A stretch of DNA of 64,000 nt, taken from the NCBI RefSeq assembly GCF_014200575.1, contig NZ_JACHBZ010000001.1, positions 744,001 to 808,000 of the forward strand, in the 5' to 3' direction. A program made the position numbers and the translations under genes. This document shows positions 37,752-47,156 of the stretch, in pieces. How positions within the stretch are numbered: position 1 is the stretch's first letter; each line of letters begins with the position of its first letter. The DNA comes from Mucilaginibacter saanensis (GTDB taxonomy: Bacteria > Bacteroidota > Bacteroidia > Sphingobacteriales > Sphingobacteriaceae). The notes under the pieces were generated by a model. The model was given only the letters and a program-made list of their open reading frames with translations, made no database searches and was not told the origin of the DNA.

Positions 37752-39221
37752 ATGAGAGTCAGGATATTATTAACGGCAGCATTGGCTTTGAGCTTATCTG
37801 CCTGCAAAAAAAGCTTCATTGAATTAGTGCCTAAAACGGTGGTAACCGAAGCAACTTTCTTTAAAACAGCCGATGACTACACCCAGGCGGTTGTAGGGTC
37901 ATACCAGCCTCTGCGCAGTATATACAACGATGGTTATGTAATGGGCGAAATGCGTTCAGACAATGCTACTTATTTTGCAAGCCCCGGTTTGCAGGGTGGC
38001 CAGTTCAGTGATAAATGGAACATTTCGGGCTTTTTGGATATAACTATCAATATGAACGGCCTTAACAAATATGCAAATTGCTACGTTGGCATAGCCCGTA
38101 CTAATGCTATTTTAGATCGTATTGATAAATCAACCATCGACGCTGCTGTAAAAGCCAATTTAAAAGGGCAGGCACAGTTTTTACGGGCTTTTTATTATTT
38201 TGAGTTGGTTCAGTATTTTGGTGGGGTACCGCTGCATTTAAAAGAAGTTACCTCTGTAGCAGAAGCCTCCTTGCCACGCTCGCCGGCAGCTGATGTGTAT
38301 AAACAGGTTATAGCAGATGCCACCAGCGCTGCCAGTTTATTACCGGCAAAGCAAACTACTATTGGCATGGTTACCCAGGGCTCGGCCAAAACATTGCTTG
38401 GTTACGTTTATATGACGTTAAAGCAATATCCTCAGGCTGAAACCGCTTTAACAGGCGTTACGGCTTTAGGCTACAGTCTGGTACCCAATTACGCCAATAT
38501 TTTTACTACCCGCAACACCGCCGAATCTATTTTTGAAGTGCAGTATTTAGAGGGACCGCAAGGGCAGCAAAATAATTTTGCATTTCAGTTTGCGCCTAAT
38601 ATTTCAAACGTAAAGAATATTTTAGGTCCATCAGGAGATAATAAGACCACCGGGGGCTGGAACAAACCAACCCCTGATCTGATTGCTGCCTATGAAGCGG
38701 GAGATACCCGTAAGGCTGCTTCTATAGCATTTAGCTATGTAGATGGCGATGACAACACGGTAAATGATACCTATTGCAAAAAATATACCCATGGGCCGTA
38801 TGCAACCTTTAATAATTGCGGAGATGATTGGATAGTATATCGCTATGCAGACGTTTTATTGCTACTTTCAGAATGCTTAAATGAGGAAGGAAAATCAGGC
38901 CAGGCAATTCCGTATCTTAACCAGGTAAGGGCAAGGGCGGGGCTGGCAGCTACTGCTGCATCCAATCAGGCCGACTTGCGTATCGCTATAGCAAAAGAGC
39001 GCAGAGTAGAGCTGGCTTTTGAAAATCACCGTTGGCTTGACCTTGTGCGCACAGGGCAGGCAATTAACGTGATGACTGCATTTGGCGTAAAAATTAAACA
39101 GCAGGAGCCTTATCTTCCCGCAAACGCATACACAAATATTACGCAAAATCGATTGATATTTCCTATTCCACAATCAGAAATAGATATTAATCATTTGCTT
39201 ACACAAAATCCGGGGTATTAA
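37752..39221 (+). CDS. SusD/RagB-family outer-membrane lipoprotein
   Basis: A 489-residue lipoprotein: the signal ends ALSLSAC (Cys18), followed by KKSFIELVPKT. SusD core segments are present: FLRAFYYFELVQYFGGVPLH, VYRYADVLLLLSECLNEEG, KERRVELAFENHRWLDLVRT and the terminal FPIPQSEIDINHLLTQNPGY. It binds glycan at the cell surface and caps the SusC encoded 19 bp upstream. The broken SusD copy at 30087-30639 is its closest relative in this window. A strong intrinsic terminator at 39245-39276 ends this transcript before the GH31 gene. Confidence 0.95.
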   Translation: MRVRILLTAALALSLSACKKSFIELVPKTVVTEATFFKTADDYTQAVVGSYQPLRSIYNDGYVMGEMRSDNATYFASPGLQGGQFSDKWNISGFLDITINMNGLNKYANCYVGIARTNAILDRIDKSTIDAAVKANLKGQAQFLRAFYYFELVQYFGGVPLHLKEVTSVAEASLPRSPAADVYKQVIADATSAASLLPAKQTTIGMVTQGSAKTLLGYVYMTLKQYPQAETALTGVTALGYSLVPNYANIFTTRNTAESIFEVQYLEGPQGQQNNFAFQFAPNISNVKNILGPSGDNKTTGGWNKPTPDLIAAYEAGDTRKAASIAFSYVDGDDNTVNDTYCKKYTHGPYATFNNCGDDWIVYRYADVLLLLSECLNEEGKSGQAIPYLNQVRARAGLAATAASNQADLRIAIAKERRVELAFENHRWLDLVRTGQAINVMTAFGVKIKQQEPYLPANAYTNITQNRLIFPIPQSEIDINHLLTQNPGY

Positions 39222-39244
39222 ATTTTTCTTGATTATAGTTGGTT

Positions 39245-39276
39245 GGAGTACGGCTTTAGGGCTGTGCTCCTTTTTT
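39245..39276 (+). terminator. Intrinsic terminator after susD
   Basis: A 10-bp stem (GGAGTACGGC and GCTGTGCTCC, two G-T pairs) with loop TTTAGG is followed directly by TTTTTT. It lies 24 bp after the susD stop at 39221 and should end the susC/susD transcript, implying a separate promoter for the GH31 gene at 39610. Confidence 0.9.
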
Positions 39277-39609
39277 ATTAATTTAAACTAACAATAGATG
39301 CAAAAACAAAGGAAGTGGGCCTGATAATCTGAGCTTACACACCTTTTGAATTTTGATATGCCACGGCCGTAGCTAATAGCGTACGTAGTATTCTCAAACT
39401 GTAATTTTCTTACTGTTTAATGGTAGAATTTCTTAATGGTTTGATAACTAAAGTATGATTTTCCAATTTAAAAACAGCTTTTTTTGAATACAATTAGTTA
39501 TAAACTTATAAACCGAAACAGACTATCTGCTTAAATTGAAATAAGCCGGATTTTCTGCAATTTCTGATTGTTAACTATTGATAATGTATTTTTTAATTTC
39601 ATATAATTT
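39277..39609. other. Intergenic region before GH31 gene
   Basis: A 333-bp AT-rich stretch after the terminator. No gene or relic is recognised. It must contain the promoter of the GH31 gene if the upstream terminator is efficient. Confidence 0.45.
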
Positions 39610-41754
39610 ATGAGGCTTATCAGGCAAATTTTAACAAGTTTTATTTTAGTTAGTTCCATAACCAGCCTAAAGGCCCAGGCCATTAAATGGACCGAAATTG
39701 AACCTGGCATATGGAAAGCTGTTGCCGGCAGCCCAGAAAAATTTAATCTGTTAACCGCTTCGGGCGCGGTTGCGGCCCATGCGGGCTTAACCGATATGGG
39801 TAGCACGGCTTTCCCGTTTTCGGCAACTGATATATCTGCAAAAATAATTGATGGCAAAACTTACCTGCGCTTTCCTTTAGATAGGGCCGAGCGTTTGTAT
39901 GGCTTTGGCTTGAATTTTAAAACAGTGCTACAGCGGGGTAAAATATTGACCCTTCATGTAGACAACTACGAAGGTAAAGACAACGGGCGAACACATGCGC
40001 CTACGCCATTTTATATATCATCAAAAGGATATGGCGTTTTTATAAACAGCGCAAGATATATCAAAGTTTATGCGGGTTCGGCGGTGAGAACCGACAGCAA
40101 GAATCCCCCCGAGGTGCAGGACAGAAATACGGATGCAAATTGGTCTGCCCACCCATATTCTGATGGTGTTGAAATGCTGATACCTGCCGAAGGGGTAGAG
40201 ATGTACGTTTTAGGCGGCCCAACCATGATGGATGCCGTGCGACGGTACAACCTGCTTAACGGCGGTGGGTGCCTTCCGCCACGCTGGGGGCTTGGCTTTA
40301 CGCAACGTGTACAGCGTTTATCAAATGCCGCCGATGTTGCTAATGAAGCAAAGGCGTTCAGTGAACGCGGTTATCCGCTTGATTTTATCGGGCTTGAACC
40401 CGGTTGGCAAAGTAAATCATACCCCTGTACATTTGAATGGGATAAAACCCGTTTCCCTGATCCCCGTACATTTGTTCAGGAAATGCTTAAACAAAAGGTA
40501 AGGTTAAACTTATGGACCAATCCTTATATTTCTCCTGAGGCTGGTATTTACAAGCAAATAGCGCCATATACTGGTTCGCATAGTGTTTGGGTGGGTGCCG
40601 TTGCCGATTTAACTATGCCGCAAGCCAGGGATATTTTTTTTAAAGAGCTGTCAACAAATAAAATAGATATAGGCATCAGTGGCTTTAAAATTGATGAGGT
40701 TGATGGTGGTGATGAGTTTCTGTGGCCTGATGTGGCTACTTTTCCGTCCGGACATAGTGCCGAACAGATGCGACAGACCTATGGTTTAATGATGCAGCGT
40801 TATGTAACACAAATTTATCACGAAAGAAACGAGCGGACATTTGGCCTGGTCAGGGCTTCTAATGGTGGCGGTTCATCATTTCCCTTTGTTATCTACAATG
40901 ATTATTATGACCACCGGGATTTTATTACGGCGCTTACTAATAGTGGTTTTGCAGGTGTACTATGGACCCCCGAGGTTCGGGATTCCAGAACAGCAGAGGA
41001 GTGGCTGCGCCGGTTCCAATCCAATATATTCTCGCCCATGGCCATGATAAACGCTTGGGAAAGCGGTACCAAACCCTGGACGTTTACTGAAGTAGCCGCT
41101 CAGGTTAAACAAATGGCCAGTTTACGGATGCAAATGATGCCATATTGGTATAGCGAATTTGCCAAATATCACTTTAAAGGTATCCCGCCGTTCAGGTCAA
41201 TGGTGCTGGAGCCGGGATTTGGAGATGGAGAGCTCAGCAAAAATGAAGATAATGGAAACCTTAAGGAGAATCCTTACGGAAAATTAACAATCAAAGAAGT
41301 TAAAGACCAGTATATGGCTGGTGAAAATTTGTTGGTAGCACCTATGTTTACCGGAGAAACAAGCAGGAAAGTAATTTTACCTAAGGGCAAATGGTTTGAT
41401 TTTTACACCGGTAAATATGCCGGTAACGGCGAAGTGATCAGTGTTACACCGGGATTGGATAAGATACCGGTGTATGTAAAAGATGGGGGAATTATTCCAA
41501 TGATGCCGGTTATGTTACATGCACCAGGAAAAAACGAAAAAGTGGATCTGGAAATGCGGTATTATGGCGAAAAACCAGGTTATTACATGTTGTATGACGA
41601 TGACGGCGAAACCTTTGACTATGAGAAAGGTTCATACTCCTTCAGGCAGATAAAAGTAGAACTGAAAAATGGCACTTTGAAAGGTACAATATCTGCACCA
41701 GCAAAAGGAAAACCCAATACCGTTGGCAGGATAGTATTTAAAAAAATGGGATAA
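39610..41754 (+). CDS. Exported GH31-family glycoside hydrolase
   Basis: A 714-residue protein with a signal peptide ending SLKAQ at residue 23. An N-terminal beta domain (about 25-215) contains RLYGFGLNFKT. The catalytic barrel has LDFIGLEPGWQSK, RLNLWTNPYISPEAG and the nucleophile motif SGFKIDEVDGG with Asp362. A distal beta domain has GENLLVAPMF, KGKWFDFYTGK and YMLYDDDGETFDYEKG. GH31 enzymes are retaining alpha-glycosidases (alpha-glucosidase, alpha-xylosidase, alpha-galactosidase and others). The segment LWTPEVRDS, where the acid/base Asp of most members sits, has Glu455 instead. Specificity is not assignable. A partial C-terminal copy lies at 52238-52345. Confidence 0.9.
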   Translation: MRLIRQILTSFILVSSITSLKAQAIKWTEIEPGIWKAVAGSPEKFNLLTASGAVAAHAGLTDMGSTAFPFSATDISAKIIDGKTYLRFPLDRAERLYGFGLNFKTVLQRGKILTLHVDNYEGKDNGRTHAPTPFYISSKGYGVFINSARYIKVYAGSAVRTDSKNPPEVQDRNTDANWSAHPYSDGVEMLIPAEGVEMYVLGGPTMMDAVRRYNLLNGGGCLPPRWGLGFTQRVQRLSNAADVANEAKAFSERGYPLDFIGLEPGWQSKSYPCTFEWDKTRFPDPRTFVQEMLKQKVRLNLWTNPYISPEAGIYKQIAPYTGSHSVWVGAVADLTMPQARDIFFKELSTNKIDIGISGFKIDEVDGGDEFLWPDVATFPSGHSAEQMRQTYGLMMQRYVTQIYHERNERTFGLVRASNGGGSSFPFVIYNDYYDHRDFITALTNSGFAGVLWTPEVRDSRTAEEWLRRFQSNIFSPMAMINAWESGTKPWTFTEVAAQVKQMASLRMQMMPYWYSEFAKYHFKGIPPFRSMVLEPGFGDGELSKNEDNGNLKENPYGKLTIKEVKDQYMAGENLLVAPMFTGETSRKVILPKGKWFDFYTGKYAGNGEVISVTPGLDKIPVYVKDGGIIPMMPVMLHAPGKNEKVDLEMRYYGEKPGYYMLYDDDGETFDYEKGSYSFRQIKVELKNGTLKGTISAPAKGKPNTVGRIVFKKMG

Positions 41755-41951
41755 TGGTCTATCCTTAACCGTTCAGAGGAGCAGGTAGAGAAGGTAAATA
41801 AAACTTGATAAACCATTTTTACCGGTAAGGTAGCACAGGCAGTTGATGGTGTGCAAAGTGGGGTGTTATTTGGATCAGGATAATGAAGAAATCATCATTC
41901 ACACTACCTTTTCATTTTCGTATGACCTAATCAGGTACTGTGGCAGGGAAG

Positions 41952-41994
41952 TAAAAAAGATTTACAATCCCGGATTTGCCGGGATTGTAAATCT
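41952..41994 (-). terminator. Intrinsic terminator of the minus-strand susC/susD operon
   Basis: Perfect 16-bp arms (41958-41973 and 41979-41994; AGATTTACAATCCCGG and its complement) enclose loop ATTTG. On the minus strand the stem is followed by a run of T (complement of 41953-41957). It starts 17 bp beyond the stop of the minus-strand susD at 42011. Confidence 0.93.
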
Positions 41995-42010
41995 GTAAAT
42001 TAACTAAATA

Positions 42011-43627
42011 CTAATAACCTGGATTTTGCTTTATATTTTTATTAAGGTCAATTTCAGTTTGTGGTATTGGCCATAAGTAATTTTTATCGGCAAACACCCT
42101 GGTTTCAATGCTTAGTGGTGCGCCTGTTACCGTGTATTTACCATTGGTAGGATTTATCGTCCCCATTTTAGCCCCATAAATAGGACCAGACATCACCTGC
42201 GAGCCAATTTTCCAGCGTTGGATGTCAAAAAAACGCAAGCCTTCAAATGCAAGTTCAACCCGGCGTTCGTTCCGTACCAGGGCACGCAGTGTGGTTTGAT
42301 TGCTATATACTGATTTATCAACAGCAGGCATGCCTGCCCTGAGCCGTACCGCGTTTATATCATCATATACACTGCCATCTATTTTCCCCAGCTCTATTTT
42401 CGCTTCGGCATCAGTTAACAAAACTTCTGAATAACGAATAAGTGGTATGTTCAATCCAGCATTAAATAGCTGACTAAAGTCGGTTAGGTTTGATGTATAT
42501 TTCTTTACCAGGTAAGCGGTTGGCGAAGTATTATTACGGCTTGCATAATAATCGGCAGATGTTGTAGTAAAAGGATCATAATAAGTAGCGTTGCCGTTTA
42601 TTTGCGTAAATGATTCGCCCGGATATATAATGGTAGCTGCCAGGCGCGGGTCGCGGTTAGCATAAGGATTAGCTGCATCAAAACCAGACGCGGGATCGGT
42701 AATAGGTTTACCATTGGCCATCTCATAAGCATCTACAAGGCCTTGTACCGGAATAAAAGATGAATACCCCCCCGATGAATTTGATGCCATTTTGCCTGGC
42801 ATATTATTGGAGTAGGTTGACTGAACAAACTGTGCTGATATAATTATTTCAGAATTATTATTCTGGGCCTTTACCCGGAAAAGATCAGTATAGTTTGGGT
42901 ATAAGATATAACCCATTTGCATTACCGCCTGGCAGTCGGTAATACAATCTGCATAATTACCGTTATAAAGTTCAATCCTTGCCTTTAAAGCCAAAGCTGC
43001 ACCTTTAGTAACATGGCCATCTCCAGAGTTGGAGGCAACTGATAAGTCAGGAGCAGCGGCGGCAAGTTCGCTGATGATAAATTTAACAACGTCGGCCTTT
43101 GGCGCTCTGACAGAGGCAAGGGACTCATCTGCTGTAAGTACCGTTGTAATCAGTGGCACATCGCCATATAATTGGCTCATCACCGAATATTTGTATGCAC
43201 GTATAAACCTCACCTGGGCTATCATATTTGCTTTTTGTGTTGCATCCATAGGGGTTTTACCTATGTTGGCTAAAAAGAAATTACACTTGACTATGGTTGT
43301 ATAATCATATAGGTTATAAGCTTTAGTTGTAGGATACGATAAAGGACCAACAAGCGAAGGATTAACGCTGCCGTTACCATACACCAGTAAACCTTCCCAT
43401 GGGTATTGGTCAAAACCATTATCTGTTGCGCAGTCACTACCAACAACAAAATCTGCAGTTATCCAGTTATTGTAAACACCTACAAGCGCAGTATTTGCGT
43501 CATTTGCCGAGGTCCACAAATTGTCATTAGTATATGCGTCTAACGGGCTTCTGTCTAAAAAATCCTTTTTACAGGCCGAAAACAGAAGGAGTATTGCCAA
43601 TATATTTAGAATGAATTTATTTCTCAT
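42011..43627 (-). CDS. SusD/RagB-family outer-membrane lipoprotein
   Basis: A 538-residue lipoprotein with lipobox LLFSAC (Cys19) followed by KKDFLDRSPLDAYT. The core has RFIRAYKYSVMSQLYGDVPL, IRYSEVLLTDAEAKIELG, RNERRVELAFEGLRFFDIQR and the terminal WPIPQTEIDLNKNIKQNPGY. It is paired with the STN-bearing SusC encoded 11 bp upstream. Its N-terminal mature sequence resembles the SusD at 19392-21221 more than the one at 37752-39221, so the two FecIR-linked pairs look related to each other. It ends with a strong terminator. Confidence 0.95.
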   Translation of the reverse strand: MRNKFILNILAILLLFSACKKDFLDRSPLDAYTNDNLWTSANDANTALVGVYNNWITADFVVGSDCATDNGFDQYPWEGLLVYGNGSVNPSLVGPLSYPTTKAYNLYDYTTIVKCNFFLANIGKTPMDATQKANMIAQVRFIRAYKYSVMSQLYGDVPLITTVLTADESLASVRAPKADVVKFIISELAAAAPDLSVASNSGDGHVTKGAALALKARIELYNGNYADCITDCQAVMQMGYILYPNYTDLFRVKAQNNNSEIIISAQFVQSTYSNNMPGKMASNSSGGYSSFIPVQGLVDAYEMANGKPITDPASGFDAANPYANRDPRLAATIIYPGESFTQINGNATYYDPFTTTSADYYASRNNTSPTAYLVKKYTSNLTDFSQLFNAGLNIPLIRYSEVLLTDAEAKIELGKIDGSVYDDINAVRLRAGMPAVDKSVYSNQTTLRALVRNERRVELAFEGLRFFDIQRWKIGSQVMSGPIYGAKMGTINPTNGKYTVTGAPLSIETRVFADKNYLWPIPQTEIDLNKNIKQNPGY

Positions 43628-43638
43628 AATTGAAAGTC

Positions 43639-46600
43639 TTAAAAAGTTACATTTAAACCTATAGAGTTAATTTTTACCTGGGGATAGCCACTTCCGTCTG
43701 CACTAAGCGGAGCTTCCGGATCTATCCATTTGTAAAAGCTGGTAAATGTGAAAAGATTTTGTCCGCTATAATATACCCTCAATTTGCTGATCCCGATGCT
43801 TTTTGCCCAGGCTGAAGGTAGCGTATATCCGAACTGTAGATTTTTTACCCGCAGGTAACTTGCATTTCTAACCCAATATGATGAAACGGTAGATGAAGGG
43901 TCGTTTTGAGTATAATTCAACCACAAGCGCGGAAAAGTAGCGTTCGGGTTGCTCGGGGTCCAGCTGTTTAACATGGCCGAAGTCGGCTTACCCACTGCTA
44001 TTCCGTTTTGGCCCAACGCAACTGACTGGATATAATTTTTTACATTGGCGGCTCCCTGAAAAAATGCCGAAAGGTCAAATTGTTTCCAGTTTAGATTTAA
44101 ATTTAAGCCGAAAGTTACTTTAGGGAAATTAGACCCTAACACAGTTCTGTCGCTTGCATCTATTTTACCATCACCATTGAGATCTTTATATATGATATCG
44201 CCGGGACCCGTATTTGGGCTTATGGCTGCCTGGCTTGCATGTGCCGTAACCTGTGCCTGGTTTTGAAACAGGCCTTCGCTCACATAGCCGTAAAAAGAGC
44301 CTTGCGGCTGTCCAACCTGGTTTATAATACCACCGTTTATTTGAGGTGCATTTGTGCTTCCTAATTGTAATACTTTATTTGATATTAAAGAGGCGTTTCC
44401 AGTAACGTTCCAACTAAAATCACCTGCTTTATCATGATAAGTAAGCGCAAGCTCCCAGCCGGCGTTTCTATAAGTTGAACCGTTAACAAAAGGTGCTGTC
44501 AATCCGTAAGTTTGCGGAAGTATCACCTGATATAAAGCATCACTTGTCTTTTTATTAAAATAATCAGCAGTAAAGCTAAATACGTTCAGGAAGTCAGCAT
44601 CTAAACCAATATCGGTTTGTGTGCTTTTTTCCCATACAATATTAGGATAAACTCCAGCGGTTGGTGCAAGGCCGCCAACAATATTGCCTCCAAAGGGATA
44701 ATTCTGACCGGAGCTTACTGTTGCAATTGCCGGATAATATCCGGTAATGTCCTGGTTGCCTAATTTACCCCACGATGCACGTAACTTTAAATTGGGTATT
44801 ACAGATTTTAGCTTGCTAAAAAAGTCTTCTTCAGATACTCTCCAGCCCACTGATCCACCCGGGAAAACGCCCCATCGGTTAGCAGGAGCGAAGCGCGATG
44901 ATCCATCGTTCCTAATGTCTCCCTCTAATAAGTATTTACCTTTATAATCGTAATTGATCCGGCCAAAAAATGATCGCTGTGCCGCATCATAAGCATCATT
45001 TGCTGTTGATTGATCTGCCGGCGGTGCTGCATTCAGCGTACTTAAACTATTGTTTACAAAATTTTGCCTGTAACCAGTCAAATTGTAATTGTGGCTATAT
45101 TCCTGCGATGCACCTGCTAACACTTTAATAGTGTGGTTACCTATTTGGGTTCCGTATTCTAATAGTGCTTGTGGCGAAACGTAGGTAAAACTGCTATAAT
45201 ATTGTGTTGAATTATTAACGTTTGCCTGGCCAAGAGTGCTGCCATCAGGATTATAATATTGCACAGATGCAACAAAAGTAGAATTTTGATTGGTATTAAG
45301 CTTGTAGTTTAATGAGGGTTTAAAGTGGAGCCCTTTTATTATTTCCCAGTCAGCGCCGGTACTTCCCTGAAAATTATAATAATTTTGCTTATTGAATGAT
45401 GGGGAATTGATCCATGCTAAAGGGCTTCCATCTGATATACTTCCATAATCACCATTCTTAAAATACGCGGGGATGATTGGTGAAATCCTGTTGAACTGGA
45501 AGATCACCTGTGGAAAACCAGGAGTACCCGCTCGTGAGCTTTGAGGCTCGGTTAGTGGCTGATAATCATAAGAGAAATACCCAAAAACGGATAAATTATC
45601 TTTTAATTTGGTATTTAAATTTAAGCGTGTGGTGTATTTCTGCGTATTGGTGTTTTTCGTAATACCATTTTGATCAAAATAACCTATAGAAAGGGCATAG
45701 GTGGTTTTGTCGCTGCCGCCGCTAACACCTAAATAATGATTTTGCTGAAAGCCATTACCATTATAAAATAGGCCTAACCAATCCGTATTGGGATAATTAA
45801 AGGGGTCGGAACCGTCTTTAAATTTTTGTATCTCAGCATCTGTATAAACAGCCGACTGACCTTCGTTTACACGTGCCTGATCGTACATGCTGGCTGCTTG
45901 CCACGAGGGCAGATAATCAGGCAGGGCTACGGCTTTGTTTTTACCAAAGGAATTACTATAGGTAACCACTGCTGTTCCCTTTTTTCCCTTTTTTGTGGTG
46001 ATTACGATAACCCCACCAGAGGCGCGGTTTCCATAAATTGATGCCGAAGCAGCGTCCTTTAAAACAGAAACATTATCAACATCATTCGGATTGATGTTGT
46101 TTAATTCATTAGTTCCCGAAATAACGCCATCAATAACTACTAACGCATTGGTGGCATTCAATGATTGCCCCCGTAGACTAATGGTACCTGCATCTTTACC
46201 AGGCTGACCGCTATTGGATACAATGGTAAGACCCGGAACAGTACCTGCCAGTGCATTGGTAACACCCGTTACTGGCCGGTTCTCCAACTGGGCAGCATTA
46301 ACGGTTGATACTGCACCTGTGAGGTTTGCTTTTTTCTGGGTACCATAACCTACAACCACAACTTCAGCAAGCTTTGAATCCTGATCAACTAAAACAATAT
46401 CTATCCTAGTTTTATTACCTACGGCTAACTCCTGTGATAAAAAGCCAATAAAACTAAATGTTAATACGTCATTACTATTATTTGCCGTAATGGTATAGCT
46501 ACCGTCTGCATTGGTTTGTGTACCAATTTGGGTTCCTTTAATTTTAACACTAACACCAGGAATAGGCAGCCCTTTTGAATCTTTAACTATACCCTTAACA

Positions 46601-46995
46601 ATGATGGCCGGAACAGGATTTTCGTCCTGCTTTTTTGGCGTAATTATAATAGTATTGTTATTGATTATGTATGTAAATGGCTGATCTTTAAAGCATTGAT
46701 CCAGTGCCTCGCCGAGATTTGCATTATTGATGTGCACGTTTACCAGCACTGCCTTTTTTATGATTTGTGCATCATAAATTATATTAAAGCCACTTTGTTT
46801 TTGAATGTCTTTAAAAGTTGACGTTAATGAGGCATTACATTTATTTAGGCTGATTGTTTGTGTCTCAATTGAGGCCGCGCTAACCTGTAGTATAGAAACC
46901 AGAAGCAAAAAGGCTGATAATCTCATAATCAGAAAAAGCTTTGATAGGACACAGGAGAGCCTCCTGCATTTTATTGCAATTAAAATTTTATACAT
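43639..46995 (-). CDS. SusC-type TonB-dependent receptor with STN signalling domain
   Basis: A 1118-residue outer-membrane receptor. The first 23 residues precede an internal Met (MRLSAFLLLVSILQVSAA), then come an STN domain (about 48-118, LTSTFKDIQKQSGFNIIYD), a carboxypeptidase-D-like domain (about 132-208), the plug (VVVGYGTQKKANLTGAV, VLKDAASASIYGNRASGGV) and the barrel ending INSIGLNVTF. The STN domain and the upstream fecI/fecR genes show it is a signalling receptor for a FecR-type anti-sigma factor. Its locus sits among rhamnosidase genes on the other strand, so the ligand may be a rhamnose-containing glycan. The length and domain order match the receptor at 21233-24760. Confidence 0.95.
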   Translation of the reverse strand: MYKILIAIKCRRLSCVLSKLFLIMRLSAFLLLVSILQVSAASIETQTISLNKCNASLTSTFKDIQKQSGFNIIYDAQIIKKAVLVNVHINNANLGEALDQCFKDQPFTYIINNNTIIITPKKQDENPVPAIIVKGIVKDSKGLPIPGVSVKIKGTQIGTQTNADGSYTITANNSNDVLTFSFIGFLSQELAVGNKTRIDIVLVDQDSKLAEVVVVGYGTQKKANLTGAVSTVNAAQLENRPVTGVTNALAGTVPGLTIVSNSGQPGKDAGTISLRGQSLNATNALVVIDGVISGTNELNNINPNDVDNVSVLKDAASASIYGNRASGGVIVITTKKGKKGTAVVTYSNSFGKNKAVALPDYLPSWQAASMYDQARVNEGQSAVYTDAEIQKFKDGSDPFNYPNTDWLGLFYNGNGFQQNHYLGVSGGSDKTTYALSIGYFDQNGITKNTNTQKYTTRLNLNTKLKDNLSVFGYFSYDYQPLTEPQSSRAGTPGFPQVIFQFNRISPIIPAYFKNGDYGSISDGSPLAWINSPSFNKQNYYNFQGSTGADWEIIKGLHFKPSLNYKLNTNQNSTFVASVQYYNPDGSTLGQANVNNSTQYYSSFTYVSPQALLEYGTQIGNHTIKVLAGASQEYSHNYNLTGYRQNFVNNSLSTLNAAPPADQSTANDAYDAAQRSFFGRINYDYKGKYLLEGDIRNDGSSRFAPANRWGVFPGGSVGWRVSEEDFFSKLKSVIPNLKLRASWGKLGNQDITGYYPAIATVSSGQNYPFGGNIVGGLAPTAGVYPNIVWEKSTQTDIGLDADFLNVFSFTADYFNKKTSDALYQVILPQTYGLTAPFVNGSTYRNAGWELALTYHDKAGDFSWNVTGNASLISNKVLQLGSTNAPQINGGIINQVGQPQGSFYGYVSEGLFQNQAQVTAHASQAAISPNTGPGDIIYKDLNGDGKIDASDRTVLGSNFPKVTFGLNLNLNWKQFDLSAFFQGAANVKNYIQSVALGQNGIAVGKPTSAMLNSWTPSNPNATFPRLWLNYTQNDPSSTVSSYWVRNASYLRVKNLQFGYTLPSAWAKSIGISKLRVYYSGQNLFTFTSFYKWIDPEAPLSADGSGYPQVKINSIGLNVTF

Positions 46996-47051
46996 TTGAA
47001 TGAGGGTAAATAATTGGTTATTGAATACGATTATTTGTTTACCTGATACAT

Positions 47052-47085
47052 AATACCAGGGGTGGTCAGAACACCTCTGGTTATT
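47052..47085. promoter_or_regulatory. Hairpin between fecR and susC
   Basis: Arms 47055-47064 and 47072-47081 (ACCAGGGGTG and CACCTCTGGT, one G-T pair) enclose a 7-nt loop; three more outer pairs form after a one-base bulge. It lies about 56 bp upstream of the susC start. Its position parallels the fecR-susC hairpin at 24857-24886, although the sequences differ. It may separate the regulatory genes from the transport genes. Confidence 0.5.
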
Positions 47086-47156
47086 TACAAGACTAATACA
47101 CCGGTAGCAATACGAATGCTCCCGATGATTACAGATAATTGATAAGAAAAATAAAG

